A stretch of DNA of 64,000 nt from Paenibacillus alvei DSM 29 (GCF_000293805.1 NZ_AMBZ01000007.1:248001-312000), one strand, 5' to 3'; positions 16,091 to 25,637 are shown, counted from the stretch's first letter. The notes: a model not told the origin generated them from the letters alone. Made by a program: numbers and translations.

Positions 16091-16440
16091 TTATCCGTAA
16101 CTTCTGCACCCAAGATTTAATGTTGCTGTTACCCCTGCATGATCGGAAGGCCACAGTCCTGTATCGGTTCGATCTTGCTGCTTCTCTCCAACATTATCTG
16201 CCTTGACGGGCATCCATCCATTTTTAAATAAAATGTAGTCGATTCTAGCGAATAAGGAAGATTGATCATTCAATAGGTCGGCGTCCTGACAGAAAGTAAA
16301 TCCATTGCCTTTACCAACTTCTTCCCAAGTGTCATAGAAACCATTTGCTAGAAATAAGCCGTAGGTTGGGGTTCCGGTGCCATCTGCATTTGAATTCAAG
16401 TCCAAGCTTGTCAGAGCGTGGTAATATTTATGTGATTCTG
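16091..16440 (-). pseudogene. C-terminal remnant of an endonuclease/exonuclease/phosphatase-family protein
   Basis: The minus strand encodes DLNSNADGTGTPTYGLFLAN, then RIDYILFKNGWMP and GLWPSDHAGVTATL. These are the late motifs of the DNase I-like superfamily (GD.N, RIDYI, SDHAGV). The upstream two thirds are missing and no start or ribosome site precedes the fragment, so it is a truncated remnant. The rest of 15780-16090 is promoter sequence of the divergent gene. Confidence 0.7.
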
Positions 16441-16593
16441 ATATAATCCTCTATATATTTACCCCCTATAACATTGTAAGGTGATCACTCATTATGGCAC
16501 TCTCATTTGCAAGATTAATCAAATGCAAACCCCCGATTCCCTGACATTTCGATGATGTAATTGAGATTTTCGAAATTATAGGGGGAATGCAAG

Positions 16594-17796
16594 TTGGCAC
16601 AAAAAATCTCAACTCCATCATTGCTTTTATTTATTATTCTTGTGGGATTTCCACAAATCAGCGAAACGATATACACGCCTTCTTTGCCGGACATTGCTAG
16701 TCAATTGCAGGCAAGCAACAACATGATTCAGCTCACGCTCAGCATTTATTTTCTTGGGTTTGCGGTTGGTGTTTTTTGCTGGGGAAGGTTATCGGATGCA
16801 ATTGGTCGGCGCCCTGCCATGCTTTGGGGCATTTTCGTATATGGAATAGGCAGCATAGGCTGTTATCTGTCAGGTTCCGTGGAGTGGCTATTGGTTAGTC
16901 GATTCATGCAGGCATTCGGTGCAAGTACAGGCTCGGTTGTAACGCAAACGATCTTACGAGAAAGCATCGATGGTTCGAAGCGTCATGCTGTATTTGCTCA
17001 AATCTCAGCAGCTCTTGCTTTTACACCGGCTTTAGGGCCGCTGATTGGAGGCTGGGTTGATCAGTCGTTAGGCTTCAGGGCTGTTTTTCTAACCCTTGTC
17101 ATCATGGGTGTGGCGATATTCATGTACACGTTCGCTTCCTTGCCTGAAACGAGAGGTGCCACGACAACTTTGAATGTGAATACATTGTCTGTCGCCAAGC
17201 GCCTCATTACAGACGGCAGAGTATGGGCATTTGGCTTTCTAATCGGAGCAACGAACGGCATTCTGTTCAGTTACTATGCAGAAGCGCCTTTCGTATTTAT
17301 TGAATACTTTGAGATGACGCCAGGCATCTATGGTTTCTTCGGTATTTTTGTAGCGTTGTCTTCGATAATAGGAGCCATGCTGTCGAAGAAGCTATTGTCC
17401 ACCTTGAAACCAGAGCAGATCATTCTGATCGGCTGTCTCGTCACTGTACTTGGTGCTGGAGCGCTGGTCGGGTTTACGCTTAACGGTTTAAGCTCATCGC
17501 TGTTGTCCATGGGTGTGTTTGTCGCCTGCATTTTCATCCTGCTGCTTGGGATTGGCATGGCGATTCCGAACTGCTTAAGCTTGGCGCTAGTACGTTACAG
17601 CGATGTATTGGGGACAGCAGGGGCTATCTTTGGATTAGGGTATTATGTAGTCGTGAGTCTGATTACAAGCGGAATGAGCTATCTGCATAATGATTCGTTA
17701 GTGACGATGCCATTATATTTTCTTGTACTGGCGGCAGTAATGGTCATAGTGAGCAAAAAAATCGCTAACCTTTCCTCAAGCCAGGAAACAAGCTAA
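16594..17796 (+). CDS. Bcr/CflA-type MFS multidrug exporter
   Basis: The 400 residues form about 12 membrane helices. The opening FPQISETIYTPSLPDIASQL, the loop GRLSDAIGRRPAMLWG and the motif-C-like FTPALGPLIGGWVDQSLGFR are typical of the DHA1 Bcr/CflA group, proton-driven drug exporters. It starts with TTG at 16594 after AGGGGG. No regulator gene is adjacent. Substrate unknown. Confidence 0.88.
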   Translation: MAQKISTPSLLLFIILVGFPQISETIYTPSLPDIASQLQASNNMIQLTLSIYFLGFAVGVFCWGRLSDAIGRRPAMLWGIFVYGIGSIGCYLSGSVEWLLVSRFMQAFGASTGSVVTQTILRESIDGSKRHAVFAQISAALAFTPALGPLIGGWVDQSLGFRAVFLTLVIMGVAIFMYTFASLPETRGATTTLNVNTLSVAKRLITDGRVWAFGFLIGATNGILFSYYAEAPFVFIEYFEMTPGIYGFFGIFVALSSIIGAMLSKKLLSTLKPEQIILIGCLVTVLGAGALVGFTLNGLSSSLLSMGVFVACIFILLLGIGMAIPNCLSLALVRYSDVLGTAGAIFGLGYYVVVSLITSGMSYLHNDSLVTMPLYFLVLAAVMVIVSKKIANLSSSQETS

Positions 17797-17888
17797 AAAG
17801 CTATCGTAATGTTGTCGCAGTAATAAAGGTTATAAATTGGAAAAGTAATTATTTATGAATCCCTTTTTCCTTCTGGAACGGATTTAAA

Positions 17889-17948
17889 GCGAATAAAACA
17901 GCGGCAGTCACGGACTAATTTTTCGTCTATGACTGTCGCTGTTTTCAT
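17889..17948 (+). terminator. Terminator, first copy of a repeated element
   Basis: AAAACAGCGGCAGTCA (17895-17910) pairs with TGACTGTCGCTGTTTT (17930-17945). The same element, starting CGAATAAAACAGCG, recurs at 23637-23692, so the two copies bracket the ABC/two-component block. Confidence 0.75.
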
Positions 17949-18078
17949 TTCAGCATCGATCTATTTCGTCATTTTGGATCGCATCCTCAATACAGTCCTT
18001 AATTTAGGACAGGCAAGTCTTCATTTCGATTCTTACTAAAAAGTAAGGAAGATGATTAAAATGGTTAGATAAGAGTCA

Positions 18079-18107
18079 TTAACTTGTAAAGCAAATTCAT
18101 CTATAAT
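18079..18107 (+). promoter_or_regulatory. Likely promoter of the ABC/two-component operon
   Basis: TTAACT at 18079 and TATAAT at 18102-18107 with a 17-base spacer, 41 bases before the first gene. Confidence 0.45.
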
Positions 18108-18148
18108 CCAGACATCAGATGATTTTTATAAAAGGAGCAGTCAAAAAG

Positions 18149-18865
18149 ATGAAAAAAATAATAGGTCTCGTTTTGGTTATCGCTATTTTTGCAGGTATAG
18201 GTCTCGGCGTAAAACGTTTTGTAGAAGGCCCTTCACAAGCGGTTAATGGAATTTTAGTTATCGGTACAGATCAAGAGACGAAGAAAGTCAAAGAGCTGTA
18301 CAAAGATAGAAGCAAAGAAATGATCGACTACAAAATGAAGTTGGTCACAACCAAAATAGTAACGAAATTGTCAGAGCAGGATAAGAAGGAAACGGGCCAG
18401 GAAGTTGATATCCGAAATATCAATTATTCGGTTATTCAGCGATCCACCGCTGAGCAGTTCATCAAGAAGGGGATTATTCGAGCTAGACAAGATCCTGAAA
18501 GTTTGTCCATTATTTCAGATCCAGTTACCGCGATCCAAGAATTATCGAATGGTCAAAATCTGCTCTTCTCTTTAGGTGATGACGAAATGAAGAATAACCA
18601 AATCGACTTGAATGGTAAGATGGTGCCTGTACAGTATGTGAAACGTCAGGCGTGGATCGGGTATAGACCTATGGATCTTGTTATTGTTGATGACAAAACT
18701 TATAACAACATAAAAGAAGCAGAGTCAACAATTTCATTGATTCATTTCCAAAAAGAAAGCTTTGATTATAAAAAGAAAGAAAAGGTGAACAAGGTTATAG
18801 ATGAAATCAGAAGCGTCTATGCGGTTAGCGAAGAAAAGGTAAACTTTGTAGATGTACAAGATTGA
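18149..18865 (+). CDS. Membrane-anchored or exported protein of unknown function in an ABC/two-component operon
   Basis: The 238-residue protein has one N-terminal hydrophobic segment (about residues 4-22, no lipobox Cys) and an otherwise polar, Lys/Glu-rich body that should lie outside the membrane. I do not recognise the family. ATG 18149 follows AAAGGAG. It is first in an operon with an ABC ATPase, an FtsX-type permease, a response regulator and a kinase, so it may be an accessory or adaptor subunit of the transporter, or the ligand-binding part. That role is inferred only from position. Confidence 0.65.
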   Translation: MKKIIGLVLVIAIFAGIGLGVKRFVEGPSQAVNGILVIGTDQETKKVKELYKDRSKEMIDYKMKLVTTKIVTKLSEQDKKETGQEVDIRNINYSVIQRSTAEQFIKKGIIRARQDPESLSIISDPVTAIQELSNGQNLLFSLGDDEMKNNQIDLNGKMVPVQYVKRQAWIGYRPMDLVIVDDKTYNNIKEAESTISLIHFQKESFDYKKKEKVNKVIDEIRSVYAVSEEKVNFVDVQD

Positions 18866-18904
18866 GTGTAAGAGATCGAACTTTACGTATGAGTAGGTGA
18901 CAGT

Positions 18905-19597
18905 GTGGAAGTTGTACGCATGGAAAATGTAGTGAAAAGTTATGGCGAAGGCAATAGCAGGGTAGAGGCGTTAAAAGGGATTACGCTTTCGATTCAGCAA
19001 GGAGAATTTGTTTCCATCGTGGGTGTGTCCGGCTCAGGGAAAAGTACACTGCTGCATATATTAGGAGGATTGGATCGGCCAACTTCAGGAAAAGTATTCA
19101 TCGGGGAAAATAGTATTTACGATTATTCGGATGATGAACTTTCGATATTCAGAAGAAGGAAAGTCGGATTTATTTTTCAATTCTTTAACTTAATTCCCGT
19201 ATTGAATGTCCAGGAAAATATCGCTTTGCCTACGATTTTAGATAATGAACAGGTAGATATGAAATATCTCGATGAAATTATTGAAACCTTAGGGCTGCAG
19301 GAACGGAAGACTCATCTGCCATCCGAACTATCTGGCGGCCAACAGCAACGGGTCTCCATCGGCAGGGCGCTTATCAATCGTCCGCATTTGATACTGGCCG
19401 ATGAGCCTACAGGCAACCTAGATACGAAAAATACAAAGGAAGTCATGGATTTATTACGTTTGACAGCGAAGAAATACAATCAAACCATTGTGTTGATTAC
19501 GCATGATTTATCGATTGCATCGGCTTCCGACCGGGTCATTACGATCGAAGACGGCAGTATCATCTCAGATCAACGGCTAGCTGCGAATCAGGCATAG
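18905..19597 (+). CDS. ABC transporter ATP-binding protein (MacB/LolD/BceA type)
   Basis: The 230 residues hold Walker A (GVSGSGKSTLLH), Q-loop FQFFNLIPVLNV, signature LSGGQQQR, Walker B LILADEPTGNLD and the switch His in LITHDLS. This subfamily pairs with FtsX-type permeases, here the next gene 11 bases on. The start is GTG 18905 (AGGTGA upstream) or, less likely, ATG 18920. Confidence 0.93.
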   Translation: MEVVRMENVVKSYGEGNSRVEALKGITLSIQQGEFVSIVGVSGSGKSTLLHILGGLDRPTSGKVFIGENSIYDYSDDELSIFRRRKVGFIFQFFNLIPVLNVQENIALPTILDNEQVDMKYLDEIIETLGLQERKTHLPSELSGGQQQRVSIGRALINRPHLILADEPTGNLDTKNTKEVMDLLRLTAKKYNQTIVLITHDLSIASASDRVITIEDGSIISDQRLAANQA

Positions 19598-19608
19598 ATT
19601 GGAGGAGA

Positions 19609-21597
19609 ATGAAGTTGATCAGCAGTTACAAACAACTAAGCAGCCGGTATCTAAAAGGGAATATCAAGCGAACCATCTTAACCTTGGTCGGAATTGTACT
19701 CTCTGTAGCGTTAATATCCACGATCGGTCTGTTTATGAAAGGATCACAGCTCTCCCAAATTGAAAACATCAAAAAGCTGAATGGGTTTTCGTTTCATGTT
19801 GGCATCTCCAATTACGATGAAGCGATTCTGAATAAAATCAGATACAATCCCCAAATCGCATCGTATGGATTGATGTCACAGGGCAAGACCATCCCACTCG
19901 GGGACGTTGCGGTACAAATGAATTTCGCCGATCAACGTGCGCTGGAGTTTTTACCCTATAGCCTTCTCGATGGACAACTGCCTGCCAATGAACATGAGGC
20001 AGCTGTCGATTCATGGACGCTTCCTTATATCCATAAAAATCTTAAGCTCGGCGACTCTTTTCAAATGGAGGGAGAAACCTATAAACTGGTTGGGCTGCTA
20101 GACAATCGCGAGTTTACACAGAAAAGTAAAGTGGGTCGATTATTAACCTATAAACGTGATTTTGCTAGTGGGGAAGGCATGATCTTAATTGAGATCAACC
20201 AAAAGGCGAACTTTAATGAAGTTCTAGACGAGATCAAATCATTTACTGGAACTGAGAAGTTGGTAATCAATGAAGAATTGATCAGAGTGTTGAAGCCACA
20301 GTCGAATCGCTCGATTTTGGCTGTGCTTGTCATCGTCATCAGTATAGTTGTGGTGGCGACAGCTGTCGTCATCTATAACGCCTTTCAAATCAGTGTCGTT
20401 GAGCGGATGAAGCAGTTCGGCTTGCTCCGAAGCATAGGCGCGACGCGCAAGCAGATTCGACACATCGTCATGAGGGAAGCGGCTGTGCTGGCTGTTATCG
20501 CCATCCCGCTTGGAATTGTATGCAGCATCTTGGCTCTTGCTGCGCTTCAGTTCATTTTCCTCCTGTTATTAGAAACGGGTGCAAGTGTCTCGTTCTTTCA
20601 CATCGACTGGCAAATCATATTGATCAGTTCAATCATTACCCTGACAGCGGTGTTGGCGTCCAGTTATTATCCGGCTTTTTTTGCAGGAAGAATATCTCCC
20701 TTGCTGGCGATCAGCAGCAGGTTATCCATAAGAAAAGAATCGATCAAAAAACAAAAAAATACGGTGCTGAAAAAACCGGCTTCTTTTCCACTGAGCCTGG
20801 CCTTGAAGAATGTGAAAAGAAATAAAAATCGATATACTATCACCATCTTATCGATCATTATAAGCAGTGTATTGTTTATTACATTCTCATCGATCATGAA
20901 TATCGCATTTGAATCCAAATACGTGAACAATGAGTCTGCGAAATCGGATCTAGCCATCTATCTGCAAGAAGGTCATCGTGATTCCTCCGTCGACAGTCAA
21001 GCCATTTTGGAGCAATTGAAGTTGCTTGAAAATGTATCTGAAGTTAGCGAACAAGACACTAGTTTTCGAATCAAATTGAAGGATGTGCATCAATCTAGCG
21101 CAACCGTTGCGGACATTCAGCGGACCGTTGGAACAAAGCACTCTATTACAATCGTTAATTACCTAGACGAGAATAAAACAAGGAAAGAATCAGAACTCGT
21201 TATTAAAGTGCTCGTATATGGTTTTATTGCGGTTATTTCGCTGATTGGCAGTGTGAATATCATCAATACGATTACGATCAGCATCATCATTAGACGCAAA
21301 GAACTGGCTGCATTAAAATCAATAGGCATGTCGCAAAAAGATCTGAAAAAGATGATTATCTATGAAGCACTCATATACGGTGTATCTGGAAGCTTACAAG
21401 GGGTCTTCTTCGGATGTATACTATCCTATATAATATATGTGGCTGCTTCTGGTATCTTGAAGCTTGAATGGACAATCCCTTATATGGCATGTATCATTAC
21501 GTTTGCTGCCGCATTGTTCATCAGTTATGTATCCGTTCTGATACCACTTCGCAAAATCCAACAGGATAATATTATTGATGTGATCAGGGAAGAATAA
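19609..21597 (+). CDS. FtsX-type ABC permease with two FtsX domains
   Basis: The 662-residue protein has TM1 (about residues 22-43), an extracellular region of about 190 residues, an FtsX unit of three helices (about 240-370), a second anchor helix near 410-430, a shorter outside domain, and a second FtsX unit ending in LIPLRKIQQDNIIDVIREE. The large loop follows TM1, as in MacB-like exporters, rather than sitting late as in BceB. With its ATPase and the two-component genes it probably moves or senses a peptide or antibiotic; the substrate is unknown. The ATG is only 3-4 bases from GGAGG; a TTG at 19615 has better spacing and may be the true start. Confidence 0.9.
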   Translation: MKLISSYKQLSSRYLKGNIKRTILTLVGIVLSVALISTIGLFMKGSQLSQIENIKKLNGFSFHVGISNYDEAILNKIRYNPQIASYGLMSQGKTIPLGDVAVQMNFADQRALEFLPYSLLDGQLPANEHEAAVDSWTLPYIHKNLKLGDSFQMEGETYKLVGLLDNREFTQKSKVGRLLTYKRDFASGEGMILIEINQKANFNEVLDEIKSFTGTEKLVINEELIRVLKPQSNRSILAVLVIVISIVVVATAVVIYNAFQISVVERMKQFGLLRSIGATRKQIRHIVMREAAVLAVIAIPLGIVCSILALAALQFIFLLLLETGASVSFFHIDWQIILISSIITLTAVLASSYYPAFFAGRISPLLAISSRLSIRKESIKKQKNTVLKKPASFPLSLALKNVKRNKNRYTITILSIIISSVLFITFSSIMNIAFESKYVNNESAKSDLAIYLQEGHRDSSVDSQAILEQLKLLENVSEVSEQDTSFRIKLKDVHQSSATVADIQRTVGTKHSITIVNYLDENKTRKESELVIKVLVYGFIAVISLIGSVNIINTITISIIIRRKELAALKSIGMSQKDLKKMIIYEALIYGVSGSLQGVFFGCILSYIIYVAASGILKLEWTIPYMACIITFAAALFISYVSVLIPLRKIQQDNIIDVIREE

Positions 21598-21605
21598 TAC
21601 GGAGG

Positions 21606-21629
21606 GCCTGGCTATGTGAATAGTCAGGC
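21606..21629 (+). terminator. Hairpin between transporter and regulatory genes, possible attenuator
   Basis: GCCTGGCTA pairs with TAGTCAGGC over a six-base loop, followed by a weak T-rich stretch. It could reduce read-through into the response regulator. Confidence 0.35.
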
Positions 21630-21685
21630 TATTCTGATTTTATTGGCTTATGCGGAAATAGAAAGAGGAGAAGGAGGGCCACACG

Positions 21686-22381
21686 TTGAGCAACATATTG
21701 CTGGTTGAAGATGATGAAGCTCTTGGTCTAGCCATCGAATTTTCATTGAAAAATGAGGGGTATGAGGTGGTTAAAGCCTCTAGTGTTAGAGAAGCGAAGC
21801 ATCAGTTTGAACATCGTACTTTTGATTTAATTATTCTAGATATCGGTCTTCCAGATGGAAATGGCTATGATTTATGCATGCATTTCAAAAAACAGAGTGA
21901 CACATCGGTCATTTTCTTAACTGCCCTTGATGAAGAAGCGAATGTGGTCATGGGGCTGGATATTGGAGGGGACGATTATATTACGAAGCCCTTCCGCGTG
22001 AAGGAACTGATGTCCAGAGTGAAAGTGCAATTACGCAAGCAAGCGCGTCTAGGGACTTCTTCAACGATCTTAACGTCTGAGAATATCAGAATCGATATGA
22101 ACCTAGTCAAGGTGTACAAAAATGATGAAAGCCTGCCAGTAACGAATTTAGAATATAAGCTTCTGCTCACATTCATGATGAATGCCCACAAAGCACTAAA
22201 AAGAGATGAACTCCTGCTACATATCACGGAAGGTGATGAGGTTTTCTTTGATGAAAATACGTTATCTGTATATATTCGACGTTTGCGAGACAAAGTGGAA
22301 GATGATCCGAGAAATCCGCAGTTCATCGTTACGCAAAGAGGACTGGGCTATCGCTGGAGCAAGGATGTGAGTAGAGAGTAG
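21686..22381 (+). CDS. OmpR-family response regulator
   Basis: The 231 residues comprise a receiver domain (acidic pair EDDE, phospho-acceptor Asp in LIILDIGLPDGNG, Lys in ITKPFRVKEL) and a winged-helix output domain ending FIVTQRGLGYRW. It starts with TTG at 21686 after GGAGGG. It directly precedes its kinase and likely controls the ABC genes upstream. Confidence 0.93.
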   Translation: MSNILLVEDDEALGLAIEFSLKNEGYEVVKASSVREAKHQFEHRTFDLIILDIGLPDGNGYDLCMHFKKQSDTSVIFLTALDEEANVVMGLDIGGDDYITKPFRVKELMSRVKVQLRKQARLGTSSTILTSENIRIDMNLVKVYKNDESLPVTNLEYKLLLTFMMNAHKALKRDELLLHITEGDEVFFDENTLSVYIRRLRDKVEDDPRNPQFIVTQRGLGYRWSKDVSRE

Positions 22382-23620
22382 ATGATGAAAAATACCGAGT
22401 TGAAAAGCTACATCGCGAAACTGGCCGTTCTCTTAACGCTATTTACCGTCTATCAATTGATTACCCAGCAACTATTCTACAATCAATTGAAGAGCGATTC
22501 AATTGCATCATGGGGGGAGATTACCGCAAGATTGATGGAACAAAACCCTGAGAATGAAGCCGGAATAATGAAAGTCCTAACAAGCCATTCTACGGATTCC
22601 ATTCCGTATCAGGAAAAAGGGCGAGAGATCTTAAGGCAGTATGGGTTATATGAGGGGTTGGAGTCGCAGCTTTTCCCACTTCTAAATAACCATATTGCTC
22701 GCCATAATCAATTTATGTATTGGGGATTGGTGTGTTTCGGATGTATCCTGCTTCTTGCAAGCTACATGCAGCACAAGATGATCTTCCATAAAATCAGACA
22801 GCTTACCTCGGCAGCCAAAAAAATCATCGATGGGGATTACTCGGTTGTCATCAATGAAAACAAAGAAGGGGATCTCGCGAAACTGGCCGTTTCCTTTCGT
22901 TCGATGAAAGATATTATTCGCAAAAGCATGCAGGATTTACGTGAAGAGAGAGAATTTCTAGTACAAATGATGCAGGATATATCCCATCAATTAAAAACGC
23001 CGCTTTCCACCATATCTATCTACAATGAGATGATAATGAGTGAAAGCTTACCGCGTCAGCAGCAAGTTCAACTGCTGCAAAATAACGATGTGCAACTCTC
23101 TAGAATGAATGTCTTGATTCAAAATTTGTTGAAGGTAGCGAAAATCGATGCAAGAGCTATTTCATTTGAGAAAGAACCGGCCAATTTAGTAGAGACCATT
23201 GAAGACGCTCTAGATCGATTACAGAGCATGATTACCAATCAGCATATATCGATTGATTGGCATACCCCGGAGGAAGTAGTCGTTGTTCACGATAAAGTAT
23301 GGACGCAGGAAGCATTATTGAATCTGCTGAAGAATGCGATTGAGCACTCCGAACCCGGTGGGAAGATCAAGATTGCAATCGAAGATACACCGATTTATAC
23401 AGAGCTGGTGATTCAAGACTTCGGAGAGGGGATTGCTGCTGAGGAGTTGCCGCATATTTTTGAGCGATTCTACAAAGCAAGAGGCTCCAAAAAGCATGAT
23501 TCGGTAGGGATTGGCTTGGCCTTAGCCAAATCTATTATAGAAGCGCATCAAGCTTTGATTAGGGTAGAAAGTAAGAAAAATGCCTATACCAAATTTACGG
23601 TTACCTTCATCAAATTTTAA
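22382..23620 (+). CDS. Sensor histidine kinase
   Basis: The 412-residue kinase has TM1 (about 12-32), an outside segment of some 80 residues, TM2 (about 112-132), HAMP, the phospho-acceptor motif DISHQLKTPLSTISIYNEM, N-box LLNLLKNAIEHS and G boxes DFGEGI and GIGLALAKSII. The real outside sensor distinguishes it from BceS kinases, which lack one. The ATG follows the response-regulator stop with no gap, and the two are surely co-translated. Confidence 0.92.
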   Translation: MMKNTELKSYIAKLAVLLTLFTVYQLITQQLFYNQLKSDSIASWGEITARLMEQNPENEAGIMKVLTSHSTDSIPYQEKGREILRQYGLYEGLESQLFPLLNNHIARHNQFMYWGLVCFGCILLLASYMQHKMIFHKIRQLTSAAKKIIDGDYSVVINENKEGDLAKLAVSFRSMKDIIRKSMQDLREEREFLVQMMQDISHQLKTPLSTISIYNEMIMSESLPRQQQVQLLQNNDVQLSRMNVLIQNLLKVAKIDARAISFEKEPANLVETIEDALDRLQSMITNQHISIDWHTPEEVVVVHDKVWTQEALLNLLKNAIEHSEPGGKIKIAIEDTPIYTELVIQDFGEGIAAEELPHIFERFYKARGSKKHDSVGIGLALAKSIIEAHQALIRVESKKNAYTKFTVTFIKF

Positions 23621-23636
23621 CGATCCATTCTTCAAA

Positions 23637-23692
23637 CGAATAAAACAGCGACAGCCGCGGACTATCTTTGCCCGTAACTGTCGCTGTCTTCT
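23637..23692 (+). terminator. Terminator, second copy of the repeated element
   Basis: AAAACAGCGACAG (23642-23654) pairs with CTGTCGCTGT (23678-23687) and runs into T-rich sequence. It is near-identical to the element at 17889-17948. Confidence 0.7.
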
Positions 23693-23755
23693 TTTCTAGC
23701 AGGGATTATTTCATGTTTTTGCAAGAAATTTGGTCGGTATTATATCAACCTAAGG

Positions 23756-24139
23756 TCAATTAATGTGATAAGTAGCCGTGATATGATTGATCGTATAGGA
23801 GGAAGGCGCCGCAAACTGCAAATACAGATATCCGTCCTCAGTTGCAGTGAAAATTCTTCCTACATTGCTGTTGTAAAATGTCCCGAGATGATTGCGCGAG
23901 TCATATACCGAATAATACGAATATTGGCCTTGTGCATAGATCGTGAGCTGTTGGCCTTTCTTCAAATAGATTCCTTCCAGTGCGCTCAGTTCATTAGGGC
24001 GAAGTGCATAGTACTTAACGAACTGCTGTGTTTGTCGAACCTCAGGCTTGACAGCATCGACAGGTGCAGTGGAAGCATAGGCAGGCGCTGCTGTAGCCAG
24101 GGCGACCAGTACTGACATGGACAAGAGCAATTTCTTCAA
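23756..24139 (-). CDS. Small secreted protein of unknown function
   Basis: About 127 residues: a classic Sec signal peptide ending APAYA-S, then an 95-residue mature part rich in Tyr, Ser and aromatic residues (QGQYSYYSVYD, GYLYLQFAAPSSY) that looks like a beta-sandwich. I do not recognise the family. An ATG at 24148 directly touches AAAGGAG and cannot be used well; the TTG at 24139, nine bases away, gives a clean MKKLLLSMSVL start. Transcribed toward the kinase gene. Confidence 0.68.
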   Translation of the reverse strand: MKKLLLSMSVLVALATAAPAYASTAPVDAVKPEVRQTQQFVKYYALRPNELSALEGIYLKKGQQLTIYAQGQYSYYSVYDSRNHLGTFYNSNVGRIFTATEDGYLYLQFAAPSSYTINHITATYHIN

Positions 24140-24295
24140 ACGATTCATCTCCTTTAATATGTTGGCAAGTAATATCTGGAAGATGTGTTAAATATAACAC
24201 GTTACCAATAACTTGTAAACACTTTATTCCGATCATTTCTATAGGAAAATAGAAAATATATATCCTGCAGGTGAAAAATGAACATAAAAATCAAC

Positions 24296-24325
24296 TTGAC
24301 GATCGTAATCTTGCACATTTACTAT
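24296..24325 (+). promoter_or_regulatory. Probable SigA promoter at the head of the PKS-NRPS locus, with a long leader
   Basis: TTGACG (24296-24301) and TACTAT (24320-24325) with an 18-base spacer. From here to the loaP stub at 25042 about 710 bases carry no gene. A long structured leader containing a terminator is what LoaP-controlled antibiotic operons have, so the stretch 24335-25041 is probably transcribed leader. Confidence 0.5.
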
Positions 24326-24876
24326 AAAAGTGGGTCACCCCTTAACATGGAAAATATGGCGCAATAACCTTCGTGTCGTTAAAAAGATAGCTTGCTATTT
24401 TAGCAATAGTATGAATGAGCTTTCGATATCTAGATATTTACAACAGATTAGTAAGAGCGTATAATGTCTAAAAAAACCATGTATGTCACATACCGGGGAT
24501 CAATGTGGCATAAGACAGACTTGAAATCGAAATTATTATTCATCCTCATTATCATTTGGGTTAAAGCAGCACGGAATGGAAGTTAGTCAAAGTTAGTCCA
24601 CGCATAATCACCAGAACATCACATAAAACAATTTTAAGTGCATACGGTAAGGTTGAAATTGTTATTCCTCTCGCTACACTCTTCTAGCATTTTTCTTTAC
24701 ACAACATCTTAACAGCCTTTATTTCATTCAATCACTGTGCAAAGATTAATCGTTGTTTAGGCACGTTAATTTTTCTTGGTGAAAATAGCTCTCGTTCAAA
24801 GCGTCTATCGTCTATTATAAGAAGATAGATTCGTGGCGAAGCTATGTCTAATATCGTAAAAATTTTTTATTTTTTT

Positions 24877-24922
24877 AAGAGGACAAGGGATTTTAACGAA
24901 TTCCTTATCCTCTTTTTGTTTC
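24877..24922 (+). terminator. Intrinsic terminator in the leader of the loaP/PKS-NRPS locus
   Basis: AAGAGGACAAGGGA (24877-24890) pairs with TTCCTTATCCTCTT (24901-24914) with two weak pairs, then a T run. It lies 120 bases before the loaP stub with no gene between, so it would stop transcripts from the upstream promoter unless antiterminated. Confidence 0.7.
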
Positions 24923-25041
24923 GTAATGAAATTTCAATAATGACTAACTAATATTGAAAACGTTAAAAAATCTAGCGGGTAATGATTGAGCTTCATAGCT
25001 GAACAGAATACGTTTAGTTTACCGTCAAAAGGAGAAATCGT

Positions 25042-25113
25042 ATGGGATGGTATGCACTTTTTGTAGAAACAGGTAGCGAAGATATTGTTCAGAAATGCTT
25101 GAAGTTACAATAG
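25042..25113 (+). pseudogene. loaP: N-terminal stub of loaP, a NusG-type antiterminator
   Basis: ATG 25042 (AAAGGAGA seven bases upstream) encodes only 23 residues, opening MGWYALFVETGSEDIVQK before a TAG. This is the first strand and helix of a NusG N-terminal domain and closely resembles LoaP, the NusG paralogue that antiterminates polyketide operons in Bacillus. All the rest, including the KOW domain, is gone. The stub runs straight into a dehydrogenase fragment in another frame, marking a deletion junction. Confidence 0.7.
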
Positions 25114-25616
25114 TCGCTTCACTCACGAACAGGCCGACGAAGGTCATCGGCTCCCATTATATGAATCCAGTAATTATGAAACCAGTGGTCGAGGTTATCA
25201 AGGGCTACCATACTTCGGATGAAACCATTGATGCTACCGTTCATCTTCTCGCAACGCTGAATAAAGAAGCTATTATTGTCAATGACCTGCCTGGCTTTGT
25301 ATCCAACCGGATTTCACATCTGATGATGAACGAGGCTGCATTCGTTGTTCAGGATCAGGTTGCAAAGCCGAAGGATGTGGACGATGTATTCAAGAAGTGC
25401 TTTGGACATAAAATGGGACCGCTTGAAACTGCCGATTTGATAGGATTGGATACCGTTGTACATTCCCTCGATATATTATACGAGAGCTATCAGGATTCAA
25501 AATTTCGTTGCTGCCCGCTTTTTCGTAAAATGGTGGAAGTAGGAACACACGGAAGGAAAACGGGACAAGGCTTTTATACGTATCCGAAGTACGAAGGCAG
25601 CCTCGTGAAAGCTTAA
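25095..25616 (+). pseudogene. C-terminal two thirds of a 3-hydroxyacyl-CoA dehydrogenase (hydroxy/methoxymalonyl-ACP pathway type)
   Basis: The frame encodes HYMNPVIMKPVVEVIKGYHT, NDLPGFVSNRI..MNEAAF, DVDDVFKKCFGHKMGPLETA and GRKTGQGFYTYP, the later half of the NAD-binding domain and the whole C-terminal domain. The wording GPLETADLIGLDTVVHSL resembles dehydrogenases such as ZmaG and FkbK that make hydroxymalonyl- or methoxymalonyl-ACP extender units. The Rossmann glycine loop is missing, replaced by the loaP stub, and the ATG at 25095 has no ribosome site, so the product would be inactive. It implies the locus once made an unusual extender unit. Confidence 0.75.
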
Positions 25617-25637
25617 TTAAATAGGTGTTGGACAAGG

